Assembly: GCA_965140395.1 (NCBI GenBank)
Contig: OZ223207.1
Span: forward strand, 1,302,001-1,366,000
DNA from: Parvibaculum sp002684405
GTDB lineage: Bacteria; Pseudomonadota; Alphaproteobacteria; Parvibaculales; Parvibaculaceae
Direction of reading: 5' to 3'
DNA length: 64,000 nucleotides
The notes below the pieces were generated by a model. It was not told where the DNA came from and made no database searches. It saw only the letters and a program-made list of their open reading frames with translations. The position numbers were made by a program, and so were the translations under genes. Positions 44,692-55,631 of the stretch are shown here, piece after piece; the stretch's first letter is position 1, and each line of letters opens with the position of its first letter.

Positions 44692-45495
44692 ATGAAAATC
44701 GACGGGGAAACGATCAAGCTCGAAATCGCGGATGGCATCGCCCTCCTGACGCTGAACCGGCCCGATGTGCTGAACAGCATCAACATGAAGCTGATCGAGG
44801 AAGTGCGCGAAGCGGTCGCCAAGGTCGCGGCGACGCCGGATGCCCGCGTGCTCGTCCTCACGGGCGCGGGCCGGGCCTTCTGCGCGGGCGCCGACCTCGC
44901 CGCCCAGGGACAGCGCGAGGAAGGCATGAGCATCGGCCAGGGCGTCGCCCATGGCATGACGATCGGCTTCAACCCGATGGTGCGAGAACTGGCAGAGCTC
45001 GAAAAACCGAAGATCGCGGCCGTGAACGGCACGACGGCAGGCGGCGGCGTCGGCCTTGCGCTCTGCGCCGACATCGTGATCGCGGCAAAGTCGGCCTCCT
45101 TCATTCAGGTTTTCGGACCGAAGCTCGGTCTCATTCCGGATATGGGCTGCACATGGTTCATGCCGCGGCTGGTGGGCCTTGCGCGGGCCCGCGCGCTGGC
45201 GCTGACGGGCGACAAGCTGCCTGCCGAGACGGCAGCCGAATGGGGCCTCATCTGGAAATGCGTCGAGGACGACGCGCTGATGGATGAGGTCATGACGCTG
45301 GCAGGCAAGCTCGCCAAGGGACCGACCAATGCCTTCGGCGAAATCGTGAAGGCGCTCGACGTGTCCGAGCGCCATACGCTGGCCGAGCAGCTCGACTATG
45401 AGCGCGACATTCAGGGACAGCTTGGCGACCATCCGAATTTTGCGGCGGGCGTGAAAGCATTCCTTACCAAGACGAAACCGGAATTCCAGCCATAA
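44692..45495 (+). CDS. crotonase-family protein, PaaG-like (copy 1)
   Basis: 267-aa enoyl-CoA hydratase/isomerase superfamily member. The CoA-binding motif RAFCAGADLAAQ and the oxyanion-hole loop VNGTTAGGGVGLALCADIV are present. The glutamates of a classic hydratase are absent: GGGVG replaces GGGCE, and PKLGLIPD replaces PEILLG. D150 in LGLIPDMGCTWF matches the catalytic Asp of PaaG-type epoxyphenylacetyl-CoA isomerases. No other paa genes are nearby, so the substrate is open. It is followed 29 bp later by a paralogue. Confidence 0.87.
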   Translation: MKIDGETIKLEIADGIALLTLNRPDVLNSINMKLIEEVREAVAKVAATPDARVLVLTGAGRAFCAGADLAAQGQREEGMSIGQGVAHGMTIGFNPMVRELAELEKPKIAAVNGTTAGGGVGLALCADIVIAAKSASFIQVFGPKLGLIPDMGCTWFMPRLVGLARARALALTGDKLPAETAAEWGLIWKCVEDDALMDEVMTLAGKLAKGPTNAFGEIVKALDVSERHTLAEQLDYERDIQGQLGDHPNFAAGVKAFLTKTKPEFQP

Positions 45496-45524
45496 GAACC
45501 GAACTACAATCAGGGAGTAGAGAT

Positions 45525-46316
45525 ATGGATTTCGAACGGGTCAAACTCGACATCGAGGGCGGCGTCGCCAAGCTGACGCTGAACCATCCGGAAGTGATGA
45601 ACGCGGTTTCGCCGGAGATGCTGGGCGGGCTGATGAATGCGATGGACGAGGTCGAGGACAAGTCCAATGGCGTGCGTTGCCTGCTGATGACCGGCGAGGG
45701 CCGTGGCTTCTGCACCGGCGCGAACCTTCAAGGCAGGGGCGACAATTCCAGCAAGGTGCCGGATGCGGGCGCTGCGCTGGAATCCCTCTATCACCCCTTC
45801 CTGCGCCGCCTGCGCAACCTCAAGGCGCCCTTCATCACTGCGGTAAACGGCCCGGCTGCCGGCGTCGGCATGAGCTTCGCGCTGATGGGCGATATGGTGC
45901 TGTGTGCCAAATCTTCCTACTTCCTGCAGGCCTTCCGCCGCATCGGCCTGGTGCCGGATGGCGGCTCGACATGGATCCTGCCGCGTCTCGTCGGCAAGGC
46001 GCGCGCGATGGAGCTTTCGCTGCTGGGCGAAAAACTGCCCGCCGAGACCGCGCTGGAATGGGGCCTCGTGAACCGCGTCTATGACGATCAAAAGCTGATG
46101 GACGAAGCCATGACGCTGGCAAAGGATCTCGCCAGCGGCCCGACCAAATCGCTCGCCGGCATCCGGCAGCTCTATTGGGAGAGCACGGATAACACCTATG
46201 AAGAGCAGCTCAATCTGGAGCGGCAGCTTCAGCGCGATATGGGCTATTCTTCGGATTTCCGGGAAGGCGTGAAGGCTTTCCTGCAGAAGCGTCCTGCCGA
46301 ATTCAAAGGCGAGTAA
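45525..46316 (+). CDS. crotonase-family protein, PaaG-like (copy 2)
   Basis: 263-aa crotonase paralogous to the gene just upstream. CoA-binding GFCTGANLQG, loop AVNGPAAGVGMSFALMGDMV and D145 in IGLVPDGGSTWILPRLVG are visible. It likewise lacks both hydratase glutamates. GGGAG precedes the ATG. The two genes form an operon and may act in sequence or as alternatives on CoA esters. It is convergent with the Suf operon end, 15 bp away. Confidence 0.87.
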   Translation: MDFERVKLDIEGGVAKLTLNHPEVMNAVSPEMLGGLMNAMDEVEDKSNGVRCLLMTGEGRGFCTGANLQGRGDNSSKVPDAGAALESLYHPFLRRLRNLKAPFITAVNGPAAGVGMSFALMGDMVLCAKSSYFLQAFRRIGLVPDGGSTWILPRLVGKARAMELSLLGEKLPAETALEWGLVNRVYDDQKLMDEAMTLAKDLASGPTKSLAGIRQLYWESTDNTYEEQLNLERQLQRDMGYSSDFREGVKAFLQKRPAEFKGE

Positions 46317-46331
46317 ACCTGCAAAGGCCGG

Positions 46332-46796
46332 TCAGAAGGTCGCGTAGACCTTCGGCCGGCCGTTTCCGAAGGCCAGCACATCGACAGGCCCTGCTTTCGG
46401 TCCCGGCATTCCGAGCGTGCCGACGGGCATGCCCGGCACGGAAATACCCGCGATGCCTTCGGGCCGCTCGCTCAGAAGGCGGCGAACGATATCGGCGGGC
46501 ACGTGACCTTCCACGACATAGCCATCGATCAGCGCGGTGTGGCAGCTTGCCAGATCGGACGTAATGCCATGACGGATTTTCCGCACGGCCAGATCGCTAT
46601 CCTCGAGCATACGAATGTCGAACCCTGCCTCGCGCATATGGTCCGCCCATAGATCGCAGCAGCCGCAACCCGGCGCCTTGTAGGCCGTTCCGCGAATGAC
46701 GGCAGCGCGCGCGGGAAGGCTTGCCAGCGGCGCAAGCGCCGCGAAGCCGATGGCCAGCACGCCGCCCAGAAGCAGTTTCCGCCTGTCGATGTTCAT
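46332..46796 (-). CDS. DUF411 metal-binding protein
   Basis: 154-aa exported protein. The N-terminus MNIDRRKLLLGGVLAIGFAA is a twin-arginine-like signal. The Cys cluster is GCGCCDLW (C44, C46, C47). The conserved core DLASCHTALIDGYVVEGHVPA and the GMPVGTLGMPGP motif define DUF411, members of which are linked with copper or other metals. Its start overlaps the TfoX-like stop by 4 nt and closes the Suf operon. A metal-handling role alongside Fe-S assembly is inference. Confidence 0.87.
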   Translation of the reverse strand: MNIDRRKLLLGGVLAIGFAALAPLASLPARAAVIRGTAYKAPGCGCCDLWADHMREAGFDIRMLEDSDLAVRKIRHGITSDLASCHTALIDGYVVEGHVPADIVRRLLSERPEGIAGISVPGMPVGTLGMPGPKAGPVDVLAFGNGRPKVYATF

Positions 46797-47188
46797 CCCG
46801 CCCTGCTCCGCTTTTTTGTTTTCGTTTTCGGTTTCTTGCCGGCCTTGGCCCGCATGGCCGCGCTTACCGCATCGCGCGCCCAGACGACCATTTCATCCGG
46901 GTCGTCGTAGAGCCGTTCCGGCACTTCATAATAGGACATTGAAATGGCTTTGCGCACCTGCCCGTCTTTCGGCGGCGGCTGGTACATGAAGGGCTCCTGC
47001 CCTTCTTCCTCGAAGGCGGCGCGGTTTTGCGCATCGGCCTTGAAGTAGAGCGTTTCGCCTACGATGAGGCCGAACATCAGATCATCGAAATAAACGCCTG
47101 CGCCGCCGAACATGGCGCGGATACGCACAGGGCCCAGGGCCTCGAGCTGCTCGCGCACAAAGGCCTTGTACTCCGCGCTGACGGCCAT
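46793..47188 (-). CDS. TfoX/Sxy N-terminal domain protein
   Basis: 131 aa. The TfoX_N fold is recognised by RIRAMFGGAGVYFDDLMFGLIVGETLYFKAD (in part) and the later YYEVPERLYDDPDEMVVWARDA. The C-terminal 18 residues are basic (KKPKTKTKKRSRAG), possibly nucleic-acid binding. The family is named for competence regulators, but stand-alone N-domains are widespread with unknown role. It is 1 nt downstream of sufA and overlaps the DUF411 gene. Confidence 0.85.
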   Translation of the reverse strand: MAVSAEYKAFVREQLEALGPVRIRAMFGGAGVYFDDLMFGLIVGETLYFKADAQNRAAFEEEGQEPFMYQPPPKDGQVRKAISMSYYEVPERLYDDPDEMVVWARDAVSAAMRAKAGKKPKTKTKKRSRAG

Positions 47189-47189
47189 G

Positions 47190-47552
47190 TCAGTCGGCCT
47201 GGGCGGGAACGATGGTCACGCTCTCGCCGCAGCCGCACGCATCGGTCACATTGGGATTGTTGAAACGGAAGCCGCTGGAAAACTTGTCGGTCTCGTAATC
47301 CATCTCGGTGCCCAGCAGGAACAGGATCGCCTTGGGGTCGATCAGGATCTTTATGCCGTGATCCTCGACCACCTCGTCCATGGGGTTCGCCTCTTCGGCG
47401 TAGTCCATGGTGTATTCCATGCCCGCGCAGCCGCCATTCTTTACACCGATGCGCACACCGACATATTTTCCTTCCGACGCTGACATGATCGCCTTCATCC
47501 GCTCCGCGGCGCGATCGGTCAGTGAAATAGCCTTGGGCCTTTCGCGTTGCAT
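47190..47552 (-). CDS. sufA: HesB/IscA-family Fe-S carrier
   Basis: 120-aa A-type carrier that receives Fe-S clusters from SufBCD and passes them to targets. The three conserved Cys are in NGGCAGMEY and DACGCGES. Length and fold are standard. It lies 52 nt after the sufT gene and 1 nt before the TfoX-like gene. SufA rather than IscA or ErpA is inferred from the operon. Confidence 0.92.
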   Translation of the reverse strand: MQRERPKAISLTDRAAERMKAIMSASEGKYVGVRIGVKNGGCAGMEYTMDYAEEANPMDEVVEDHGIKILIDPKAILFLLGTEMDYETDKFSSGFRFNNPNVTDACGCGESVTIVPAQAD

Positions 47553-47604
47553 TGCCGTTCTCCTTAACCCTTGAAATGGCGTTTCACGGGGTCTGCTTCA
47601 AGCC

Positions 47605-47997
47605 TCAATACATGTTGAGCGCGACGCGCGCCTCGTCCGACATGCGGCTCGGGTCCCAGGGGGGATCGAACACCATGTCGACATCGACATCGTTGACGCC
47701 CTCGACAGTGCGCACGGCATCGGCCACCCATTCGGGCATCTGGCCGGCGACCGGGCAGCCCGGCGCGGTCAGCGTCATATCGACTTTGACGTCGCGGTCG
47801 TCGGAAACATCGACCTTGTAGATGAGACCCAGCTCATAAACATCGACCGGGATTTCCGGGTCATAGACGGTCTTGAGCGCTGCGATGATGTCATCGGTCA
47901 GCCGCTCAAGCTCCTCGGGCGGGATAGCGGAAGGCTTCTCAGCCTCCTCTCCCGGTGTCTCCGCTCCGTCCATCGCTTTCACATCTTCGGTCGTCAT
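47605..47997 (-). CDS. sufT: SufT / MIP18-type Fe-S assembly protein
   Basis: 130-aa DUF59 (MIP18) protein with YDPEIPVDVYELGLIY and the conserved Cys motif LTAPGCPVAGQMP. SufT helps Fe-S maturation in bacteria with suf operons. The N-terminal 30 residues are an acidic Glu/Pro-rich extension. It is 7 nt after sufS and is part of the Suf operon. Confidence 0.92.
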   Translation of the reverse strand: MTTEDVKAMDGAETPGEEAEKPSAIPPEELERLTDDIIAALKTVYDPEIPVDVYELGLIYKVDVSDDRDVKVDMTLTAPGCPVAGQMPEWVADAVRTVEGVNDVDVDMVFDPPWDPSRMSDEARVALNMY

Positions 47998-48004
47998 TCT
48001 GTCC

Positions 48005-49252
48005 TCATCCGAAGAATTTCCTGGAGTCGATCAGCGCGTCGACCAGCGCATCGACATCGTTCGTCGTATTATACATGGCGAAGGAGGCGCGCGATGTCGC
48101 CCCCACGCCGAAACGGTCCATCACCGGCTGGGCGCAATGGTGCCCCGCGCGCACGGCAACGCCCGCGCGATCGATCACCGTTGCAATGTCATGCGCATGC
48201 GCATTGTCCATCACGAAGGAGATAATGCTGCCCTTCTGCTTCGAGGTCCCGATAATGCGCAGGCCCTCGACATCCGACAGACGCCGGGTCGCATAGTCCA
48301 GCAGCGCCATTTCATGCGCGAGAATGGCCTCGCGGTCCGCTTCCATCATGTAGGCGAGCGCGGCGCCAAGCCCGATGGCCTGCGCGATGGGCGGCGTCCC
48401 GGCCTCGAAGCGATGCGGCGGATCGGCATAGGTGATCTCGTCCATCGCCACTTCGCGGATCATTTCGCCGCCGCCGCGATAAGGACGCATGGCATCGAGA
48501 TGTTCGCGCTTGGCGTGAAGCAGGCCGATACCGCTCGGCCCGTAAAGCTTGTGGCCGGAGCAGACATAAAAATCGCAATCCAGTGCCTGCACATCGGTTG
48601 GCAAATGCACCGCGCCCTGACAGCCATCCACCAGCACCGGCACGTCATGGGAATGCGCGATATCGATCATTTCCTTCAGCGGCGTAATGGTGCCGAGCGC
48701 GTTGGACATCTGCGACATGGCGACGAATTTCGTGCGCGGGCCGAACGCGGCCTTGTAAGCGTCAAAATCGACATCGCCTTCATCGGTCAGCGGTATCCAT
48801 TTCAGCACCGCGCCGAAGCGTTCGCGCAGGAAATGCCAGGGCACGATGTTGGAGTGATGTTCGAGCTGGCTGAGGATGATCTCGTCGCCTTCCTCGATGC
48901 GCGGCTCGAGCCAGGACGACGCGACCATGTTGATCGCATCCGTCGCGCCCGCAGCGAAGATGATTTCCTCTTCCTGCGCGGCATTGAAGAATGTCCGGGC
49001 CGTCCTTCGCGCTTCCTCGTATTTCTCCGTCGCCGCATTGGAGAGATAATGCATGCCGCGATGAACATTGGCGTATTCGTGCGAATAGACCTCGTTCACG
49101 GCATCGATCACCACTTTCGGCTTTTGCGCCGAGGCCGCACTGTCCAGATAGACAAGCGGCTTGCCATAGACCTCGCGCGCGAGGATGGGAAAGTCTGCAC
49201 GGACCTTCTTCAGATCGAGGGCCGGTTTCTTGTTCAATGCAGGCGCGTTCAT
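48005..49252 (-). CDS. sufS: cysteine desulfurase SufS
   Basis: 415-aa type II PLP cysteine desulfurase that supplies sulfur to the SufBCD scaffold. The PLP lysine lies in VCSGHKLYGPSGIG, and the persulfide Cys is in AGHHCAQPVMDRF. It overlaps sufD by 4 nt. No sufE or sufU is seen in the operon, so the sulfur acceptor must be elsewhere or direct. It is the second desulfurase of this operon. Confidence 0.95.
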   Translation of the reverse strand: MNAPALNKKPALDLKKVRADFPILAREVYGKPLVYLDSAASAQKPKVVIDAVNEVYSHEYANVHRGMHYLSNAATEKYEEARRTARTFFNAAQEEEIIFAAGATDAINMVASSWLEPRIEEGDEIILSQLEHHSNIVPWHFLRERFGAVLKWIPLTDEGDVDFDAYKAAFGPRTKFVAMSQMSNALGTITPLKEMIDIAHSHDVPVLVDGCQGAVHLPTDVQALDCDFYVCSGHKLYGPSGIGLLHAKREHLDAMRPYRGGGEMIREVAMDEITYADPPHRFEAGTPPIAQAIGLGAALAYMMEADREAILAHEMALLDYATRRLSDVEGLRIIGTSKQKGSIISFVMDNAHAHDIATVIDRAGVAVRAGHHCAQPVMDRFGVGATSRASFAMYNTTNDVDALVDALIDSRKFFG

Positions 49253-50592
49253 AGGATGTCCTCCGCCGAAAGGTTGCCCGCTTCGAACCAGCCGGCCACC
49301 AGCGCCTTAAGTTCGGCGCGCGCTTCCTCATGGGGCGCATAGTCCAGCGCCTCATCGAGAAAGGCCGAGATCAGCAATTGCCGCGCGGTCATCTCATCGA
49401 TCCCGCGCGAGCGCAGATAGAAGAGCGCGTCCTTGTCCAGCTCGCCAATGGTCGAGCCATGCGCGCATTGCACGTCGTCGGCATAGATCTCGAGTTCCGG
49501 CTTGGCGTTGATCGAGGCGTCGCGCGACAGTAGCAGCGCATTGGTCATCTGGCGCCCATCCGTCTGCTGCGCATCGGGCCGCACGACCACCTTGCCCTGG
49601 AAGATGCCCTGGGACTCGTCGTCCAGCACGCCCTTGAAATGGGTGTGGCTGGTGCACTCCGGCACGGCATGATCGACAACGCAGAACTGGTCGGCATGCT
49701 GTTTTCCCCGCAGCGCATAGGCGCCGTTCACGTGAGCTTCAGCCGCCCTGCCCTCGAACTCGACAAAGGTCTGGCCGCGCGAAACGCCGCCGCCTGCGAT
49801 CAGCGTAAAGCTGTCGAGTTTCGCTTCGTCCGCCAGCGCGGCGCGCATGGTGGCGAGATGAACGGCGTCCTCCGCCTCGTCCTGCAACTTGATGTGATTG
49901 AGCGTCGCGCCGACACCCAGCGACACTTCCGTCACCAGATCGACAAAATAATGCGCCGCCCCTGCCGAGGCATGGGTCTCGAAGACGGTGGCTTGCGCCT
50001 GCTTTTCCAGCCGGACAAGGGTCCGTATGTGGGACGCACCGTCATCGGCGGCGAGGAAGATGAGATGCACCGGTTTGTCGAGCGTCACGCCTTCCTCGAC
50101 ATGCAGCGCCACACCATCCGCCATCAGCGCCATGTTGAGCGCCGAAACGGATTGGGCCTGCCAGTTGATCTCGAAACGGCGTTCGATGAGCGCCTTCGTC
50201 CAGGCTTCGCCCAGCACGTCCGCGAAGGGCTTGAGCACGACACCTTCGGGAAGGTCTTCCATATCGGAGAGCGCCCGGTTGAGACGGCCGTTTACGAAAA
50301 CGATCTTGTAGCGATCGATCGCATGGAAAAGAGCAGCGCCGTTGCGGGTATCCTCTTCCGACAGGAACACCGCCCCCTGATGAACCGGTGCCGGAGTGAA
50401 AGCGGCTTTTTCCAGCACGTCGCGCAGGTCGGTATATTTCCAGTCTTCCAGACGGCGGTGCGGCAGGCCCGCATCGGCCAGTTCCCGGACCGCGGCTTCG
50501 CGCCGGGCGGCCAGCCAGCCATCCGCACCGGGCAGCGATGCACGCTCCCGTTCGAAAGTGTCGATAAAACTCTGCGCTGTCGCGTCGGTCAT
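49249..50592 (-). CDS. sufD: Fe-S assembly scaffold protein SufD
   Basis: 447 aa from the ATG at 50592 (MTDATAQSFIDTFERE). A TTG at 50604 is in frame but poorer. The beta-helix core and the C-terminal helical region MTARQLLISAFLDEALD are typical. The motif CAHGSTIGELDKDALFYLRSRGI is a SufB/SufD signature. It forms a complex with SufB and SufC. It is 48 nt after sufC and overlaps sufS. Confidence 0.95.
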   Translation of the reverse strand: MTDATAQSFIDTFERERASLPGADGWLAARREAAVRELADAGLPHRRLEDWKYTDLRDVLEKAAFTPAPVHQGAVFLSEEDTRNGAALFHAIDRYKIVFVNGRLNRALSDMEDLPEGVVLKPFADVLGEAWTKALIERRFEINWQAQSVSALNMALMADGVALHVEEGVTLDKPVHLIFLAADDGASHIRTLVRLEKQAQATVFETHASAGAAHYFVDLVTEVSLGVGATLNHIKLQDEAEDAVHLATMRAALADEAKLDSFTLIAGGGVSRGQTFVEFEGRAAEAHVNGAYALRGKQHADQFCVVDHAVPECTSHTHFKGVLDDESQGIFQGKVVVRPDAQQTDGRQMTNALLLSRDASINAKPELEIYADDVQCAHGSTIGELDKDALFYLRSRGIDEMTARQLLISAFLDEALDYAPHEEARAELKALVAGWFEAGNLSAEDIL

Positions 50593-50640
50593 TGTGTTAC
50601 TCAAAAAACGTCAATTCAGTCGGCCCCGGAAACGCCCTGA

Positions 50641-51393
<753 letters not shown>

Positions 51394-51411
51394 TACTCTG
51401 TTCCTCTCGCG

Positions 51412-52860
<1,449 letters not shown>

Positions 52861-52861
52861 T

Positions 52862-54064
52862 TCAACTCTCCACTTCCGCGAGCGCCGCGTTGCGCCCGCT
52901 CGTCTCACTTCCGTCCGTCCCGTGCCGCTTCTTCGCCTTCATATAGGCGCGCGACCAGCTTTCGACGAACCGGTTCACATCATCCTCGGTGCTGTTCCAG
53001 CCCAGGCTGACCCGGACCGCACCCTTTGAAATTTCGTCCTCGATGCCCATCGCATCGAGGACATGCGGGCGCCCCACCTTGCCGGAAGAGCAGGCCGCGC
53101 CGGCACTGACGGCGATCCCGTCGAGGTCCAGCATCATGACCAGCCGCTCGGCATCGAGGCCGGGGGCCGAAACATAGCTCGTATTGGGCAGCCGCGCCGC
53201 CCGGGCGCCGAAAAACACCGCATCGGGCGCGATGTCGGCAATCCGCTCCTCCAGCATGTCGCGAAGAAGCCCGAGGCCCGAAAATCCATCCAGCGCCGCA
53301 TCCGCCGCCGCCGCCGCCGCCCCGAAGCCGGCAATGCCCGGGACGTTCTCGCTGCCGGCCCGGCGGCGCATTTCCTGTCCGCCGCCCAGCTGAAGCGCCT
53401 CCAATGGCAGGCCCTTGCGGAACACAAGAGCGCCGGTACCCAGAGGACCGCCCAGCTTGTGCCCGGCCAAAAGCATCATGTCCACGCCCGCCGCCGCGAA
53501 ATCGACGGGCAGCTTGCCCGCCGCCTGCACGGCATCGGTGAGAAGCAATCCGCCCGCCGCATGCGTGAGTTCCGCCGCGTCCTTTACCGGCTGGATCGTG
53601 CCGGTTTCGTTGTTCGCCCACATCAGCGCCACCAGCGGCTTGCCGGGTTCGGCCAGAAGCGTCTTCAGAGCTGCGAGGTCGGCCACGCCTTCGCCGTCCA
53701 CGGGAAGCCATGAGAGCGGCAGGCCGGCCGCTTCCGCCGGGGCCCGCACCGCGCTGTGTTCCACCGAACAGACGATCAGCCGCTCGATACCCGCGCCGGC
53801 CTTTGCCGCATGAAGGGCAAGATGGGCGGCCTCGGTGCCACCGCTCGTGAAGACGAGGTCGGCGTCGTTCGCCCTCACCAGCGCCTTGACCTGGGCCCGC
53901 GCCTTCTCGACCAGCTTGCGCGCCGCGCGCCCCTCCGCATGCACGGAAGAGGGATTGCCAAGTCCCATGCCCGGCGCGGCCAGCGCACGCATGACCGCCG
54001 CCGCGGCTTCGGCCCGCAGCACGGTCGTGGCGTTATGGTCCAGATAGGCGCGTTTCACCGTCAT
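52862..54064 (-). CDS. IscS/NifS-type cysteine desulfurase
   Basis: 400 aa from MTVKRAYLDHNATT. Group I desulfurase with a PLP lysine in LAGHKLGGPLGTGALV and the mobile loop SAGAACSSGKVGRPH carrying the catalytic Cys. HNATT at the N-terminus is a NifS/IscS hallmark. It lies between iscR (91 nt) and sufB (1 nt). Together with sufS it makes two desulfurases in one operon, an arrangement seen in several alphaproteobacteria. Confidence 0.93.
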   Translation of the reverse strand: MTVKRAYLDHNATTVLRAEAAAAVMRALAAPGMGLGNPSSVHAEGRAARKLVEKARAQVKALVRANDADLVFTSGGTEAAHLALHAAKAGAGIERLIVCSVEHSAVRAPAEAAGLPLSWLPVDGEGVADLAALKTLLAEPGKPLVALMWANNETGTIQPVKDAAELTHAAGGLLLTDAVQAAGKLPVDFAAAGVDMMLLAGHKLGGPLGTGALVFRKGLPLEALQLGGGQEMRRRAGSENVPGIAGFGAAAAAADAALDGFSGLGLLRDMLEERIADIAPDAVFFGARAARLPNTSYVSAPGLDAERLVMMLDLDGIAVSAGAACSSGKVGRPHVLDAMGIEDEISKGAVRVSLGWNSTEDDVNRFVESWSRAYMKAKKRHGTDGSETSGRNAALAEVES

Positions 54065-54155
54065 CGCCTTGTTTGTCACCTTGCGACGTTCATTCCGGAC
54101 CCCGATCAGCACTGACAAGAGCCAGAGGCTGGAGCGGCCCGGAGGTCAGGGATTT

Positions 54156-54638
54156 TCAGCTCGCGGCGGCTACCGGCCGGTCGGAAAGCTCTTCGGCTAC
54201 GGGCCGCGTCACCATGGCGCCGCCTGCGAGACGGCCATCGATCACATCGCCCAGCGAAACCGAATTCAGATAGACGTGAATCTGCTGGCTCAGGCCTTCC
54301 CACAGATCATGCGTGATGCAACGGCCGGAAGAGGCAAGGCAGCCCTTGGGGGACCCAAGTTCGCAGCGCGTCGCCTTGATCGGCTCATCCACGGCCATGA
54401 TGACGTCGGAAATGCGGATGACGTCGGCGCCGCGGGCAAGCAGATAGCCGCCGCCGGGACCGCGCACGCTCTTGACGAGACTACCGCGGCGCAATTTGGC
54501 GAAAAGCTGCTCCAGATAGGACAGCGAAATTTCCTGGCGTTCGGCAATTTCCGCAAGAGCGACCGGATTGCCGGCGGAGTGGCGCGCCAGATCGGCCATG
54601 GCCATGACCGCGTAGCGGCCTTTCGTTGTCAGCTTCAC
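54156..54638 (-). CDS. iscR: Rrf2-family Fe-S sensor regulator IscR
   Basis: 160-aa winged-helix regulator that senses Fe-S status. The DNA-recognition region is LSYLEQLFAKLRRGSLVKSVRGPGGGY (in part). Cluster ligands are C92, C100, C107 and H110 (CELGSPKGCLASSGRCITH), spaced 8 and 7 against 6 and 6 in E. coli. The start is GTG at 54638 with GGAG upstream. It heads the suf operon and probably regulates it through the box at 54810-54834. Confidence 0.95.
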   Translation of the reverse strand: MKLTTKGRYAVMAMADLARHSAGNPVALAEIAERQEISLSYLEQLFAKLRRGSLVKSVRGPGGGYLLARGADVIRISDVIMAVDEPIKATRCELGSPKGCLASSGRCITHDLWEGLSQQIHVYLNSVSLGDVIDGRLAGGAMVTRPVAEELSDRPVAAAS

Positions 54639-54809
54639 GACATACTCCTTTTACATCGGCACCGGGTGGAGAGCGCGAAAAGCTTGCAAACCAGTCCGAT
54701 GCCTGTGTTAAGAACATGCGCCCTGAGACATGGCGATGCCCTAATCCTGCTTCCGCAGTGCAGCACAAAGGCCGTCAGACCTCTCGGAAGCTGTTTCCAT
54801 GGGACGGGA

Positions 54810-54834
54810 GTTCCCGACCTCTTAAGTCAACTAT
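54810..54834 (-). promoter_or_regulatory. IscR type-1-like binding box
   Basis: Minus strand ATAGTTGAC-N7-GTCGGGAAC matches the E. coli IscR type-1 consensus (ATASYYGACT...AGTCRRSTAT) at 19 of 25 positions in hand comparison. It lies 172 bp upstream of iscR and 113 bp upstream of the divergent hydrolase gene. The TTGACT inside it could be a -35 element. No clear -10 is visible. Function is inferred. Confidence 0.55.
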
Positions 54835-54946
54835 CTAGCACCTCGTACCGATTTTTCCAGAGGAAACAGGCGTAAAAGCCGAAAATAATTCCCAGACACA
54901 GCATCGGGAATTGCCCTCTCCCAGCGTTAATGCCGAGAAAGCACAC

Positions 54947-55603
54947 ATGCCTGAAGTGATTTTCAACGGTCCCGCCGGCCGTATCGAAGGCCGTTACCAT
55001 CACAACAAGACGCCGAATGCGCCCGTTGCGCTGGTCCTGCACCCGCATCCGCAGTTCGGCGGCACGATGAACAATTCGGTGACGCTGGCGCTTTTCCAGA
55101 CCTTCCTGGAGCGCGGCTTTTCGGTCATGCGCTTCAATTTCCGGGGTGTGGGCCGCTCCCAGGGCACGTTCGACTCAGGTATCGGCGAGCTTTCGGACGC
55201 CGCCTCGGCGCTGGACTGGCTGCAGGCGCAAAACCCGGATGCCGGCCAGTGCTGGATCGGCGGCTTCTCCTTCGGCGCCTGGATCGCCATGCAGGTGCTG
55301 ATGCGCCGCCCGGAAATTGAGGGGTTCATCTCCGTTGCGCCGCAGGCCAACATGTACGACTTCTCGTTCCTGGCGCCCTGCCCCTCATCGGGCCTGATCC
55401 TCAATGGCGGGGCCGACCAGGTCGCGCCGCAGGCCGATGTGCAAAAGCTCGTCGAACGTCTCAAGACACAGAAGGGCATCACGATCGAGCATCAAACGAT
55501 CGACAGCGCCAACCATTTCTTCGAGAAGCATCTGAACGAACTGGTAGATGTTGTCGGCGGTTATCTCGACAAGCGTCTCGCCCAGGAGCCCGAAAAGGGC
55601 TGA
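54947..55603 (+). CDS. alpha/beta hydrolase (YghX/DUF-type, dienelactone-like)
   Basis: 218-aa cytosolic hydrolase beginning MPEVIFNGPAGRIEGRYHH. The motif LHPHPQFGGTMNN replaces the usual HG oxyanion loop, as in a widespread proteobacterial family. The nucleophile elbow is GGFSFGAWIAM, the acid in NGGADQVAP and the base in SANHFFEKH. Substrate unknown. It is divergent from the iscR-suf operon and may share its regulatory region. Confidence 0.88.
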   Translation: MPEVIFNGPAGRIEGRYHHNKTPNAPVALVLHPHPQFGGTMNNSVTLALFQTFLERGFSVMRFNFRGVGRSQGTFDSGIGELSDAASALDWLQAQNPDAGQCWIGGFSFGAWIAMQVLMRRPEIEGFISVAPQANMYDFSFLAPCPSSGLILNGGADQVAPQADVQKLVERLKTQKGITIEHQTIDSANHFFEKHLNELVDVVGGYLDKRLAQEPEKG

Positions 55604-55631
55604 CCCCTCTCCAAGGCATCTTTTTACCGGC

